From Liopterus haemorrhoidalis (Eukaryota; Arthropoda; Insecta; Coleoptera; Dytiscidae): a DNA stretch of 64,000 nucleotides. Made by a program: the position numbers and the translations under genes. The stretch spans positions 31,598,731-31,662,730 of the forward strand of contig OZ020618.1 of assembly GCA_963971575.1 (NCBI GenBank), read 5' to 3'. Of the stretch, positions 11,063 to 25,747 are shown piece by piece (position 1 is the stretch's first letter; each line of letters begins with the position of its first letter). Below the pieces are notes generated by a model that was given only the letters and a program-made list of their open reading frames with translations, did no database searches and was not told the origin of the DNA.

Positions 11063-14000
11063 GTGCGTTAGGGTAGGTTAGAATAGGTGAGGTTAGGTAA
11101 GGTTAGGTTTGGTTAGGTAAGGTAAGGTTATTAGGTAAGTTATTAGGTTAGGATTAATATTTAAAGAGTTATGGCGGGAAAACTTTTAAGGTTAAAATTT
11201 AATTATCTCCCTTGTTATTGACTTTACAGAAAAAACATGTATAACAAATATTGTTTGAAATTATTAGACAAATCTTTTATTTAAATACAATTTTTTGATT
11301 GGATTAATATTTAAAGAGTACTGGCGGGAAAACTTTAAATGTTAAAATTTAAGAATCACCCTTATTATTGACTTTACAGAAAAAAATGTATTATAAATAT
11401 TGTTTGAAATTAATAGGCAAAGCTTTTATTGAAGTACAATTTCTTGATTGGAATATTACTTAAAGAGTTAAAGCGGGAAAACTTTTAAAGTTAGGTTAGG
11501 ATAGGTTAGGTTAGGTTAGGTTAGGTAAGGTTAGGTAAGGTTAGGTTAGGTTAGGTTAGGTAAGGTTAGGTTAGGTTAGGTTAGGTTAGGTAAGGTTAGG
11601 TTAGGTTAGGTTATTAGGTTAGTTATTAGGTTAAAATTAATATTTAAAGAGTTATGGCGGGAAAACTTTTAAGGTTAAAATTTAATTATCTCCCTTATTA
11701 TTGACTTTACAGAAAAAAAATGTATAACAAATATTGTTTGAAATTAATACACAAATCTTTTATTTAAATACAATTTTTTGATTGGATTTATATTTAAAGA
11801 GTTATGGCGGGAAAATTTTAATGTTAAAATTTAATTATCTCCCTTATTATTGACTTAACAGAAAAAAATGTGTAACAAATATTTTAAATTTATTAGACAA
11901 ATCCTTTATTAAAATATAATTTTTTGATTGGAATAATATTTAAAGAGTTATGGCGGGAAAACTTTTAAGGTTAAAATTCAAGTATCTTCCTTATTATTGA
12001 CTTTACAGAAAAAAATGTAGAACAAATATTGTTTAAAATTAATAGGCAATTCTTTTATTATTTAACAATTTTTTGAGTGGATAAATATTTAAAGAGTTAT
12101 GGCGAGAAAACTTTAAATGTTAAAATTTAAGTATCTCCTTTATTATTGACTTCACAGAAAAAAATGTACTATAAAAATTGTTTGAAATTAATAGGCAAAG
12201 CTTTTATTTATTAACAATTTTTTGATTGGAATATTATTTAAAAAGTTAAAGCGGGAAAACTTTTTAAGGTGCGTTAGGGTAGGTTAGAATAGGTTAGGTT
12301 AGGTTAGGTTAGGTTTGGTTAGGTAAGGTAAGGTTATTAGGTAAGTTATTAGGTTAGGATTAATATTTAAAGAGTTATGGCGGGAAAACTTTTAAGGTTA
12401 AAATTTAATTATCTCCCTTGTTATTGACTTTACAGAAAAAACATGTAAACCAAATATTGTTTGAAATTATTAGACAAATCTTTTATTTAAATACAATTTT
12501 TTGATTGGATTAATATTTAAAGAGTACTGGTGGGAAAACTTTAAATGTTAAAATTTAAGAATCACCCTTATTATTGACTTTACAGAAAAAAATGTATTAT
12601 AAATATTGTTTGAAATTAATAGGCAAAGCTTTTATTTAAGTACAATTTCTTGATTGGAATATTACTTAAAGAGTTAAAGCGGGAAAACTTTTAAAGTTAG
12701 GTTAGGTTAGGTTAGGTTAGGTTAGGTAAGGTTAGGTAAGGTTAGGTTAGGTTAGGTTAGGTAAGGTTAGGTTAGGTTAGGTTAGGTAAGGTTAGGTTAG
12801 GTTAGGTTATTAGGTTAGTTATTAGGTTAAAATTAATATTTAAAGAGTTATGGCGGGAAAACTTTTAAGGTTAAAATTTAATTATCTCCCTTATTATTGA
12901 CTTTACAGAAAAAAAATGTATAACAAATATTGTTTGAAATTAATACACAAATCTTTTATTTAAATACAATTTTTTGATTGGATTTATATTTAAAGAGTTA
13001 TGGCGGGAAAATTTTAATGTTAAAATTTAATTATCTCATTTATTATTGACTTAACAGAAAAAAATTTGTAACAAATATTTTAAATTTATTAGACAAATCC
13101 TTTACTAAAATATAATTTTTTGATTGGAATAATATTTAAAGAGTTATGTCGGGAAAACTTTTAAGGTTAAAATTCAAGTATCTCCCTTATTATTGACTTT
13201 ACAGAAAAAAATGTGTAACAAATATTTTGAATTAATTAGACAAATCCTTTATTAAAATATAATTTTTTGATTGGAATAATATTTAAAGAGTTATGGCGGG
13301 AAAACTTTTAAGGTTAAAATTCAAGTATCTCCCTTATTATTGACTTTACAGAAAAAAATGTGGAACAAATATTGTTTGAAATTAATAGGCAATTCTTTTA
13401 TTATTTTACAATTTTTTGAGTGGATAAATATTTAAAGAGTTATGGCGAGAAAACTTTAAATGTTAAAATTTAAGTATCTCCTTTATTATTGACTACACAG
13501 AAAAAACTGTACTATAAAAATTGTTTGTAATTAATAGGCAAAGCTTTTATTTATATACAATTTTTTGATTGGAATATTATTTAAAAAGTTAAAGCGGGAA
13601 AACTTTTTAAGGTGCGTAATGATAGGTTAGAATAGGTTAGGTTAGGTTAGGTTAGGTTTGGTTAGGTAAGGTAAGGTTATTAGGTAAGTTATTAGGTTAG
13701 GATTAATATTTAAAGAGTTATGGCGGGAAAACTTTTAAGGTTAAAATTTAATTATCTCCCTTGTTATTGACTTTACAGAAAAAACATGTATTACAAATAT
13801 TGTTTGAAATTATTAGACAAATCTTTTATTTAAATACAATTTTTTGATTGGATTAATATTTAAAGAGTACTGTCGGGAAAACTTTAAATGTTAAAATTTA
13901 AGAATGACCCTTATTATTGACTTTACAGAAAAAAATGTATTATAAATATTGTTTGAAATTAATAGGCAAAGCTTTTATTTAAGTACAATTTCTTGATTGG

Positions 14001-17000
14001 AATATTACTTAAAGAGTTAAAGCGGGAAAACTTTTAAAGTTAGGTTAGGTTAGGTTAGGTTAGGTAAGGTTAAGTTAGGTTAGGTTAGGTAAGGTTAGGT
14101 AAGGTGAGGTTAGGTTAGGTTAGGTAAGGTTAGGTTAGGTTAGGTTAGGTAAGGTTAGGTTGTGTTAAATTATTAGGTTAGTTATTAGGTTAGGATTAAT
14201 ATTGTAAGAGTTATGGCGGGAAAACTTTTAAGGTTAAAATTTAATTATCTCCCTAATTATTGACTTTACAGAAAAAAAATGTATAACAAATATTGTTTGA
14301 AATTAAAAGACAAATCTTTTATTTAAATACAATTTTTTGATTGGATTTATATTTAAAGAGTTATGGCGGGAAAATTTTAATGTTAAAATTTAATTATCTC
14401 ATTTATTATTAAATTAACAGAAAAAAATGTGTAACAAATATTTTAAATTTATTTGACAAATCCTTTATTAAAATATATTTTTTTGATTGGAATAATATTT
14501 ATAGAGTTATGTCGGGAAAACTTTTAAGGTTAAAATTCAAGTATCTTCCTTATTATTGACTTTACAGAAAAAAATGTGTAACAAATATTTTGAATTTATT
14601 AGACAAATCCTTTACTTAAATATAATTTTTTGATTGGAATAATATTTAAAGAGTTATGGCGGGAAAACTTTTAAGGTTAAAATTCAAGTATCTCCCTTAT
14701 TATTGACTTTACAGAAAAAAATGTGGAACAAATATTGTTTGAAATTAATAGGCAATTCTTTTATTATTTTACAATTTTTTGAGTGGATAAATATTTCAAG
14801 AGTTATGGCGAGAAAACTTTAAATGTTAAAATTTAAGTATCTCCTTTATTATTGACTTCACAGAAAAAACTGTACTATAAAAATTGTTTGTAATTAATAG
14901 GCAAAGCTTTTATTTATATACAATTTTTTGATTGGAATATTATTTAAAAAGTTAAAGCGGGAAAACTTTTTAAGGTGCGTAAGGGTAGGTTAGAATAGGT
15001 TAGGTTAGGTTAGGTTAGGTTTGGTTAGGTAAGGTAAGGTTATTAGGTAAGTTATTAGGTTAGGATTAATATTTAAAGAGTTATGGCGGGAAAACTTTTA
15101 AGGTTAAAATTTAATTATCTCCCTTGTTATAGACTTTACAGAAAAAACATGTATAACAAATATTGTTTGAAATTATTAGACAAATCTTTTATTAAAATAC
15201 AATTTTTTGATTGGATTAATATTTAAAGAGTACTGGCGGGAAAACTTTAAATGTTAAAATTTAAGAATGACCCTTATTATTGACTTTACAGAAAAAAATG
15301 TATTATAAATATTGTTTGAAATTAATAGGCAAAGCTTTTATTTAAGTACAATTTCTTGATTGGAATATTACTTAAAGAGTTAAAGCGGGAAAACTTTTAA
15401 AGTTAGGTTAGGTTAGGTTAGGTTAGGTAAGGTTAGGTTAGGTTAGGTTAGGTAAGGTTAGGTAAGGTTAGGTTAGGTTAGGTAAGGTTAGGTTAGGTTA
15501 GGTTAGGTAAGGTTAGGTTAGGTTAGGTTATTAGGTTAGTTATTAGGTTAGGATTAATATTTTAAGAGTTAGGGCGGGAAAACTTTTAAGGTTAAAATTT
15601 AATTATCTCCCTTATTATTGACTTTACAGAAAAAAAATGTATAACAAATATTGTTTGAAATTAATAGACAAATCTTTTATTTAAATACAATTTTTTGATT
15701 GGATTTATATTTAAAGAGTTATGGCGGGAAAATTTTAATGTTAAAATTTAATTATCTCATTAATTATTGACTTAACAGAAAAAAATGTGTAACAAATATT
15801 TTTAATTTATTAGACAAATCCTTTATTAAAATATAATTTTTTGATTGCAATAATATTTAAAGAGTTATGTCGGGAAAACTTTTAAGGTTAAAATTCAAGT
15901 ATCTCCCTTATTATTGACTTAACAGAAAAAAATGTAGAACAAATATTGTTTGAAATTAATAGGCAATTCTTTTATTATTTTACAATTTTTTGAGTGGATA
16001 AATATTTAAAGAGTTATGGCGAGAAAACTTTAAATGTTAAAATTTAAGTATCTCCTTTATTATTGACTTCACAGAAAAAAATGTACAATAAAAATTGTTT
16101 GAAATTAATAGGCAAAGCTTTTATTTATTAACAATTTTTTGATTGGAATATTATTTAAAAAGTTAAAGCGGGAAAACTTTTTAAGGTGCGTTAGGGTAGG
16201 TTAGAATAGGTTAGGTTAGGTTAGGTTAGGTTTGGTTAGGTAAGGTAAGGTTATTAGGTAAGTTATTAGGTTAGGATTAATATTTAAAGAGTTATGGCGG
16301 GAAAACTTTTAAGGTTAAAATTTAATTATCTCCCTTGTTATTGACTTTACAGAAAAAACATGTAAAACAAACATTGTTTGAAATTATTAGACAAATCTTT
16401 TATTTAAATACAATTTTTTGATTGGATTAATATTTAAAGAGTACTGGCGGGAAAACTTTAAATGTTAAAATTTAAGAATCACCCTTATTATTGACTTTAC
16501 AGAAAAAAATGTATTATAAATATTGTTTGAAATTAATAGGCAAAGCTTTTATTTAAGTACAATTTCTTGATTGGAATATTACTTAAAGAGTTAAAGCGGG
16601 AAAACTTTTAAAGTTAGGTTAGGTTAGGTTAGGTTAGGTTAGGTTAGGTTAGGTAAGGTTAGGTAAGGTTAGGTAAGGTTAGGTTAGGTTAGGTTAGGTA
16701 AGGTTAGGTTAGGTTAGGTTAGGTAAGGTTAGGTTAGGTTAGGTTATTAGGTTAGTTATTAGGTTAGGATTAATATTTTAAGAGTTAGGGCGGGAAAACT
16801 TTTAAGGTTAAAATTTAATTATCTCCCTTATTATTGACTTTACAGAAAAAAAATGTATAACAAATATTGTTTGAAATTAATAGACAAATCTTTTATTTAA
16901 ATACAATTTTTTGATTGGATTTATATTTAAAGAGTTATGGCGGGAAAATTTTAATGTTAAAATTTAATTATCTCATTTATTATTAAATTAACAGAAAAAA

Positions 17001-17548
17001 ATGTGTAACAAATATTTTAAATTTATTTGACAAATCCTTTATTAAAATATAATTTTTTGATTGGAATAATATTTATAGAGTTATGTCGGGAAAACTTTTA
17101 AGGTTAAAATTCAAGTATCTTCCTTATTATTGACTTTACAGAAAAAAATGTGTAACAAATATTTTGAATTTATTAGACAAATCCTTTACTAAAATATAAT
17201 TTTTTGATTGGAATAATATTTAAAGAGTTATGGCGGGAAAACTTTTAAGGTTAAAATTCAAGTATCTCCCTTATTATTGACTTTACAGAAAAAAATGTGG
17301 AACAAATATTGTTTGAAATTAATAGGCAATTCTTTTATTATTTTACAATTTTTTGAGTGGATAAATATTTAAAGAGTTATGGCGATAAAACTTTAAATGT
17401 TAAAATTTAAGTATCTCCTTTATTATTGACTTCACAGAAAAAAATGTACTATAAAAATTGTTTGAAATTAATAGGCAAAGCTTTTATTTATATACAATTT
17501 TTTGATTGGAATATTATTTAAAAAGTTAAAGCGGGAAAACTTTTTAAG
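11063..17548 (+). repeat. Super-repeat copy 2 (6,486 bp)
   Basis: This copy has the same class order as copy 1, except that its fourth HOR is the 1,211-bp version and its fifth belongs to the TAGGG class. The copy is therefore 152 bp shorter. Anchors at 11063, 12269, 13612, 14975 and 16186 recur at 17549, 18755, 20103, 21466 and 22677, offset by 6,486-6,491 bp. Confidence 0.85.
14975..16185 (+). repeat. Short higher-order repeat unit (1,211 bp, one monomer missing)
   Basis: This unit has four rather than five monomers after its long tract. The monomer that normally begins with GTCGGGAAAA is fused to the right part of its neighbour (GACTTAACAG then AATGTAGAAC), so about 150 bp are absent. Other units of this length class (1,206-1,216 bp between GTGCG anchors) start at 4425, 11063, 17549, 21466, 22677, 44027 and 47949. 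The loss of one monomer is what unequal exchange between neighbouring monomers would give. Confidence 0.85.
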
Positions 17549-20500
17549 GTGCGTTAGGGTAGGTTAGAATAGGTGAGGTTAGGTAAGGTTAGGTTTGGTT
17601 AGGTAAGGTAAGGTTATTAGGTAAGTTATTAGGTTAGGATTAATATTTAAAGAGTTATGGCGGGAAAACTTTTAAGGTTAAAATTTAATTATCTCCCTTG
17701 TTATTGACTTTACAGAAAAAACATGTATAACAAATATTGTTTGAAATTATTAGACAAATCTTTTATTTAAATACAATTTTTTGATTGGATTAATATTTAA
17801 AGAGTACTGGCGGGAAAACTTTAAATGTTAAAATTTAAGAATCACCCTTATTATTGACTTTACAGAAAAAAATGTATTATAAATATTGTTTGAAATTAAT
17901 AGGCAAAGCTTTTATTGAAGTACAATTTCTTGATTGGAATATTACTTAAAGAGTTAAAGCGGGAAAACTTTTAAAGTTAGGTTAGGTTAGGTTAGGTTAG
18001 GTTAGGTTAGGTAAGGTTAGGTAAGGTTAGGTTAGGTTAGGTTAGGTAAGGTTAGGTTAGGTTAGGTTAGGTTAGGTAAGGTTAGGTTAGGTTAGGTTAT
18101 TAGGTTAGTTATTAGGTTAAAATTAATATTTAAAGAGTTATGGCGGGAAAACTTTTAAGGTTAAAATTTAATTATCTCCCTTATTATTGACTTTACAGAA
18201 AAAAAATGTATAACAAATATTGTTTGAAATTAATACACAAATCTTTTATTTAAATACAATTTTTTGATTGGATTTATATTTAAAGAGTTATGGCGGGAAA
18301 ATTTTAATGTTAAAATTTAATTATCTCCCTTATTATTGACTTAACAGAAAAAAATGTGTAACAAATATTTTAAATTTATTAGACAAATCCTTTATTAAAA
18401 TATAATTTTTTGATTGGAATAATATTTAAAGAGTTATGGCGGGAAAACTTTTAAGGTTAAAATTCAAGTATCTCCCTTATTATTGACTTTACAGAAAAAA
18501 ATGTAGAACAAATATTGTTTAAAATTAATAGGCAATTCTTTTATTATTTTACAATTTTTTGAGTGGATAAATATTTAAAGAGTTATGGCGAGAAAACTTT
18601 AAATGTTAAAATTTAAGTATCTCCTTTATTATTGACTTCACAGAAAAAAATGTACTATAAAAATTGTTTGAAATTAATAGGCAAAGCTTTTATTTATTAA
18701 CAATTTTTTGATTGGAATATTATTTAAAAAGTTAAAGCGGGAAAACTTTTTAAGGTGCGTTAGGGTAGGTTAGAATAGGTTAGGTTAGGTTAGGTTAGGT
18801 TTGGTTAGGTAAGGTAAGGTTATTAGGTAAGTTATTAGGTTAGGATTAATATTTAAAGAGTTATGGCGGGAAAACTTTTAAGGTTAAAATTTAATTATCT
18901 CCCTTGTTATTGACTTTACAGAAAAAACATGTAAAACAAATATTGTTTGAAATTATTAGACAAATCTTTTATTTAAATACAATTTTTTGATTGGATTAAT
19001 ATTTAAAGAGTACTGGTGGGAAAACTTTAAATGTTAAAATTTAAGAATCACCCTTATTATTGACTTTACAGAAAAAAATGTATTATAAATATTGTTTGAA
19101 ATTAATAGGCAAAGCTTTTATTTAAGTACAATTTCTTGATTGGAATATTACTTAAAGAGTTAAAGCGGGAAAACTTTTAAAGTTAGGTTAGGTTAGGTTA
19201 GGTTAGGTTAGGTTAGGTAAGGTTAGGTAAGGTTAGGTTAGGTTAGGTTAGGTAAGGTTAGGTTAGGTTAGGTTAGGTAAGGTTAGGTTAGGTTAGGTTA
19301 TTAGGTTAGTTATTAGGTTAAAATTAATATTTAAAGAGTTATGGCGGGAAAACTTTTAAGGTTAAAATTTAATTATCTCCCTTATTATTGACTTTACAGA
19401 AAAAAAATGTATAACAAATATTGTTTGAAATTAATACACAAATCTTTTATTTAAATACAATTTTTTGATTGGATTTATATTTAAAGAGTTATGGCGGGAA
19501 AATTTTAATGTTAAAATTTAATTATCTCATTTATTATTGACTTAACAGAAAAAAATTTGTAACAAATATTTTAAATTTATTAGACAAATCCTTTACTAAA
19601 ATATAATTTTTTGATTGGAATAATATTTAAAGAGTTATGTCGGGAAAACTTTTAAGGTTAAAATTCAAGTATCTCCCTTATTATTGACTTTACAGAAAAA
19701 AATGTGTAACAAATATTTTGAATTAATTAGACAAATCCTTTATTAAAATATAATTTTTTGATTGGAATAATATTTAAAGAGTTATGGCGGGAAAACTTTT
19801 AAGGTTAAAATTCAAGTATCTCCCTTATTATTGACTTTACAGAAAAAAATGTGGAACAAATATTGTTTGAAATTAATAGGCAATTCTTTTATTATTTTAC
19901 AATTTTTTGAGTGGATAAATATTTAAAGAGTTATGGCGAGAAAACTTTAAATGTTAAAATTTAAGTATCTCCTTTATTATTGACTACACAGAAAAAACTG
20001 TACTATAAAAATTGTTTGTAATTAATAGGCAAAGCTTTTATTTATATACAATTTTTTGATTGGAATATTATTTAAAAAGTTAAAGCGGGAAAACTTTTTA
20101 AGGTGCGTAATGATAGGTTAGAATAGGTTAGGTTAGGTTAGGTTAGGTTTGGTTAGGTAAGGTAAGGTTATTAGGTAAGTTATTAGGTTAGGATTAATAT
20201 TTAAAGAGTTATGGCGGGAAAACTTTTAAGGTTAAAATTTAATTATCTCCCTTGTTATTGACTTTACAGAAAAAACATGTATTACAAATATTGTTTGAAA
20301 TTATTAGACAAATCTTTTATTTAAATACAATTTTTTGATTGAATTAATATTTAAAGAGTACTGTCGGGAAAACTTTAAATGTTAAAATTTAAGAATGACC
20401 CTTATTATTGACTTTACAGAAAAAAATGTATTATAAATATTGTTTGAAATTAATAGGCAAAGCTTTTATTTAAGTACAATTTCTTGATTGGAATATTACT

Positions 20501-23256
20501 TAAAGAGTTAAAGCGGGAAAACTTTTAAAGTTAGGTTAGGTTAGGTTAGGTTAGGTTAGGTTAAGTTAGGTTAGGTTAGGTAAGGTTAGGTAAGGTGAGG
20601 TTAGGTTAGGTTAGGTAAGGTTAGGTTAGGTTAGGTTAGGTAAGGTTAGGTTGTGTTAAATTATTAGGTTAGTTATTAGGTTAGGATTAATATTGTAAGA
20701 GTTATGGCGGGAAAACTTTTAAGGTTAAAATTTAATTATCTCCCTAATTATTGACTTTACAGAAAAAAAATGTATAACAAATATTGTTTGAAATTAAAAG
20801 ACAAATCTTTTATTTAAATACAATTTTTTGATTGGATTTATATTTAAAGAGTTATGGCGGGAAAATTTTAATGTTAAAATTTAATTATCTCATTTATTAT
20901 TAAATTAACAGAAAAAAATGTGTAACAAATATTTTAAATTTATTTGACAAATCCTTTATTAAAATATATTTTTTTGATTGGAATAATATTTATAGAGTTA
21001 TGTCGGGAAAACTTTTAAGGTTAAAATTCAAGTATCTTCCTTATTATTGACTTTACAGAAAAAAATGTGTAACAAATATTTTGAATTTATTAGACAAATC
21101 CTTTACTTAAATATAATTTTTTGATTGGAATAATATTTAAAGAGTTATGGCGGGAAAACTTTTAAGGTTAAAATTCAAGTATCTCCCTTATTATTGACTT
21201 TACAGAAAAAAATGTGGAACAAATATTGTTTGAAATTAATAGGCAATTCTTTTATTATTTTACAATTTTTTGAGTGGATAAATATTTCAAGAGTTATGGC
21301 GAGAAAACTTTAAATGTTAAAATTTAAGTATCTCCTTTATTATTGACTTCACAGAAAAAACTGTACTATAAAAATTGTTTGTAATTAATAGGCAAAGCTT
21401 TTATTTATATACAATTTTTTGATTGGAATATTATTTAAAAAGTTAAAGCGGGAAAACTTTTTAAGGTGCGTAAGGGTAGGTTAGAATAGGTTAGGTTAGG
21501 TTAGGTTAGGTTTGGTTAGGTAAGGTAAGGTTATTAGGTAAGTTATTAGGTTAGGATTAATATTTAAAGAGTTATGGCGGGAAAACTTTTAAGGTTAAAA
21601 TTTAATTATCTCCCTTGTTATAGACTTTACAGAAAAAACATGTATAACAAATATTGTTTGAAATTATTAGACAAATCTTTTATTAAAATACAATTTTTTG
21701 ATTGGATTAATATTTAAAGAGTACTGGCGGGAAAACTTTAAATGTTAAAATTTAAGAATGACCCTTATTATTGACTTTACAGAAAAAAATGTATTATAAA
21801 TATTGTTTGAAATTAATAGGCAAAGCTTTTATTTAAGTACAATTTCTTGATTGGAATATTACTTAAAGAGTTAAAGCGGGAAAACTTTTAAAGTTAGGTT
21901 AGGTTAGGTTAGGTTAGGTAAGGTTAGGTTAGGTTAGGTTAGGTAAGGTTAGGTAAGGTTAGGTTAGGTTAGGTAAGGTTAGGTTAGGTTAGGTTAGGTA
22001 AGGTTAGGTTAGGTTAGGTTATTAGGTTAGTTATTAGGTTAGGATTAATATTTTAAGAGTTAGGGCGGGAAAACTTTTAAGGTTAAAATTTAATTATCTC
22101 CCTTATTATTGACTTTACAGAAAAAAAATGTATAACAAATATTGTTTGAAATTAATAGACAAATCTTTTATTTAAATACAATTTTTTGATTGGATTTATA
22201 TTTAAAGAGTTATGGCGGGAAAATTTTAATGTTAAAATTTAATTATCTCATTAATTATTGACTTAACAGAAAAAAATGTGTAACAAATATTTTTAATTTA
22301 TTAGACAAATCCTTTATTAAAATATAATTTTTTGATTGGAATAATATTTAAAGAGTTATGTCGGGAAAACTTTTAAGGTTAAAATTCAAGTATCTCCCTT
22401 ATTATTGACTTAACAGAAAAAAATGTAGAACAAATATTGTTTAAAATTAATAGGCAATTCTTTTATTATTTTACAATTTTTTGAGTGGATAAATATTTAA
22501 AGAGTTATGGCGAGAAAACTTTAAATGTTAAAATTTAAGTATCTCCTTTATTATTGACTTCACAGAAAAAAATGTACAATAAAAATTGTTTGAAATTAAT
22601 AGGCAAAGCTTTTATTTATTAACAATTTTTTGATTGGAATATTATTTAAAAAGTTAAAGCGGGAAAACTTTTTAAGGTGCGTTAGGGTAGGTTAGAATAG
22701 GTTAGGTTAGGTTAGGTTAGGTTTGGTTAGGTAAGGTAAGGTTATTAGGTAAGTTATTAGGTTAGGATTAATATTTAAAGAGTTATGGCGGGAAAACTTT
22801 TAAGGTTAAAATTTAATTATCTCCCTTGTTATTGACTTTACAGAAAAAACATGTAAAACAAACATTGTTTGAAATTATTAGACAAATCTTTTATTTAAAT
22901 ACAATTTTTTGATTGGATTAATATTTAAAGAGTACTGGCGGGAAAACTTTAAATGTTAAAATTTAAGAATCACCCTTATTATTGACTTTACAGAAAAAAA
23001 TGTATTATAAATATTGTTTGAAATTAATAGGCAAAGCTTTTATTTAAGTACAATTTCTTGATTGGAATATTACTTAAAGAGTTAAAGCGGGAAAACTTTT
23101 AAAGTTAGGTTAGGTTAGGTTAGGTTAGGTTAGGTTAGGTTAGGTAAGGTTAGGTAAGGTTAGGTAAGGTTAGGTTAGGTTAGGTTAGGTAAGGTTAGGT
23201 TAGGTTAGGTTAGGTAAGGTTAGGTTAGGTTAGGTTATTAGGTTAGTTATTAGGTT
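17549..23256 (+). repeat. Super-repeat copy 3, broken at the end of a TTAGG tract
   Basis: This copy follows copy 2 closely, including the shared private variant CAAACATTG (about 16368 and 22858) and matching long tracts at 16614 and 23105. At the right end of the tract (23256) the flank changes. Copy 2 continues with GGATTAATATTTTAAGAG, whereas here it continues with AAAATTAATATTTAAAGAG. The switch therefore lies at the edge of, or inside, the telomere-like tract. Confidence 0.75.
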
Positions 23257-25747
23257 AAAATTAATATTTAAAGAGTTATGGCGGGAAAACTTTTAAGGTT
23301 AAAATTTAATTATCTCCCTTATTATTGACTTTACAGAAAAAAAATGTATAACAAATATTGTTTGAAATTAATACACAAATCTTTTATTTAAATACAATTT
23401 TTTGATTGGATTTATATTTAAAGAGTTATGGCGGGAAAATTTTAATGTTAAAATTTAATTATCTCATTAATTATTGACTTAACAGAAAAAAATGTGTAAC
23501 AAATATTTTTAATTTATTAGACAAATCCTTTATTAAAATATAATTTTTTGATTGGAATAATATTTAAAGAGTTATGTCGGGAAAACTTTTAAGGTTAAAA
23601 TTCAAGTATCTCCCTTATTATTGACTTAACAGAAAAAAATGTAGAACAAATATTGTTTGAAATTAATAGGCAATTCTTTTATTATTTTACAATTTTTTGA
23701 GTGGATAAATATTTAAAGAGTTATGGCGAGAAAACTTTAAATGTTAAAATTTAAGTATCTCCTTTATTATTGACTTCACAGAAAAAAATGTACAATAAAA
23801 ATTGTTTGAAATTAATAGGCAAAGCTTTTATTTATTAACAATTTTTTGATTGGAATATTATTTAAAAAGTTAAAGCGGGAAAACTTTTTAAGGTGCGTTA
23901 GGGTAGGTTAGAATAGGTTAGGTTAGGTAAGGTTAGGTTTGGTTAGGTAAGGTAAGGTTATTAGGTAAGTTATTAGGTTAGGATTAATATTTTAAGAGTT
24001 ATGGCGGGAAAACTTTTAAGGTTAAAATTTAATTATCTCCCTTGTTATTGACTTTACAGAAAAAACATGTAAAACAAATATTGTTTGAAATTATTAGACA
24101 AATCTTTTATTTAAATACAATTTTTTGATTGGATTAATATTTAAAGAGTACTGGCGGGAAAACTTTAAATGTTAAAATTTAAGAATCACCCTTATTATTG
24201 ACTTTACAGAAAAAAATGTATTATAAATATTGTTTGAAATTAATAGGCAAAGCTTTTATTTAAGTACAATTTCTTGATTGGAATATTACTTAAAGAGTTA
24301 AAGCGGGAAAACTTTTAAAGTTAGGTTAGGTTAGGTTAGGTTAGGTTAGGTTAGGTTAGGTAAGGTTAGGTTAGGTTAGGTTAGGTTAGGTAAGGTTAGG
24401 TTAGGTTAGGTTAGGTAAGGTTAGGTTAGGTTAGGTTATTAGGTTAGTTATTAGGTTAAAATTAATATTTAAAGAGTTATGGCGGGAAAACTTTTAAGGT
24501 TAAAATTTAATTATCTCCCTTATTATTGACTTTACAGAAAAAAAATGTATAACAAATATTGTTTGAAATTAATACACAAATCTTTTATTTAAATACAATT
24601 TTTTGATTGGATTTATATTTAAAGAGTTATGGCGGGAAAATTTTAATGTTAAAATTTAATTATCTCATTTATTATTGACTTAACAGAAAAAAATGTGTAA
24701 CAAATATTTTAAATTTATTAGACAAATCCTTTACTAAAATATAATTTTTTGATTGGAATAATATTTAAAGAGTTATGTCGGGAAAACTTTTAAGGTTAAA
24801 ATTCAAGTATCTCCCTTATTATTGACTTTACAGAAAAAAATGTGTAACAAATATTTTGAATTTATTAGACAAATCCTTTATTAAAATATAATTTTTTGAT
24901 TGGAATAATATTTAAAGAGTTATGGCGGGAAAACTTTTAAGGTTAAAATTCAAGTATCTCCCTTATTATTGACTTTACAGAAAAAAATGTAGAACAAATA
25001 TTGTTTGAAATTAATAGTTAATTCTTTTATTATTTTACAATTTTTTGAGTGGATAAATATTTAAAGAGTTATGGCGAGAAAACTTTAAATGTTAAAATTT
25101 AAGTATCTCCTTTATTATTGACTACACAGAAAAAACTGTACTATAAAAATTGTTTGTAATTAATAGGCAAAGCTTTTATTTATATACAATTTTTTGATTG
25201 GAATATTATTTAAAAAGTTAAAGCGGGAAAACTTTTTAAGGTGCGTAATGGTAGGTTAGAATAGGTTAGGTTAGGTTAGGTTAGGTTTGGTTAGGTAAGG
25301 TAAGGTTATTAGGTAAGTTATTAGGTTAGGATTAATATTTAAAGAGTTATGGCGGGAAAACTTTTAAGGTTAAAATTTAATTATCTCCCTTGTTATTGAC
25401 TTTACAGAAAAAACATGTATAACAAATATTGTTTGAAATTATTAGACAAATCTTTTATTTAAATACAATTTTTTGATTGGATTAATATTTAAAGAGTACT
25501 GTCGGGAAAACTTTAAATGTTAAAATTTAAGAATGACCCTTATTATTGACTTTACAGAAAAAAATGTATTATAAATATTGTTTGAAATTAATAGGCAAAG
25601 CTTTTATTTAAGTACAATTTCTTGATTGGAATATTACTTAAAGAGTTAAAGCGGGAAAACTTTTAAAGTTAGGTTAGGTTAGGTTAGGTTAGGTTAGGTT
25701 AGGTTAGGTTAGGTTAAGTTAGGTTAGGTTAGGTAAGGTTAGGTAAG

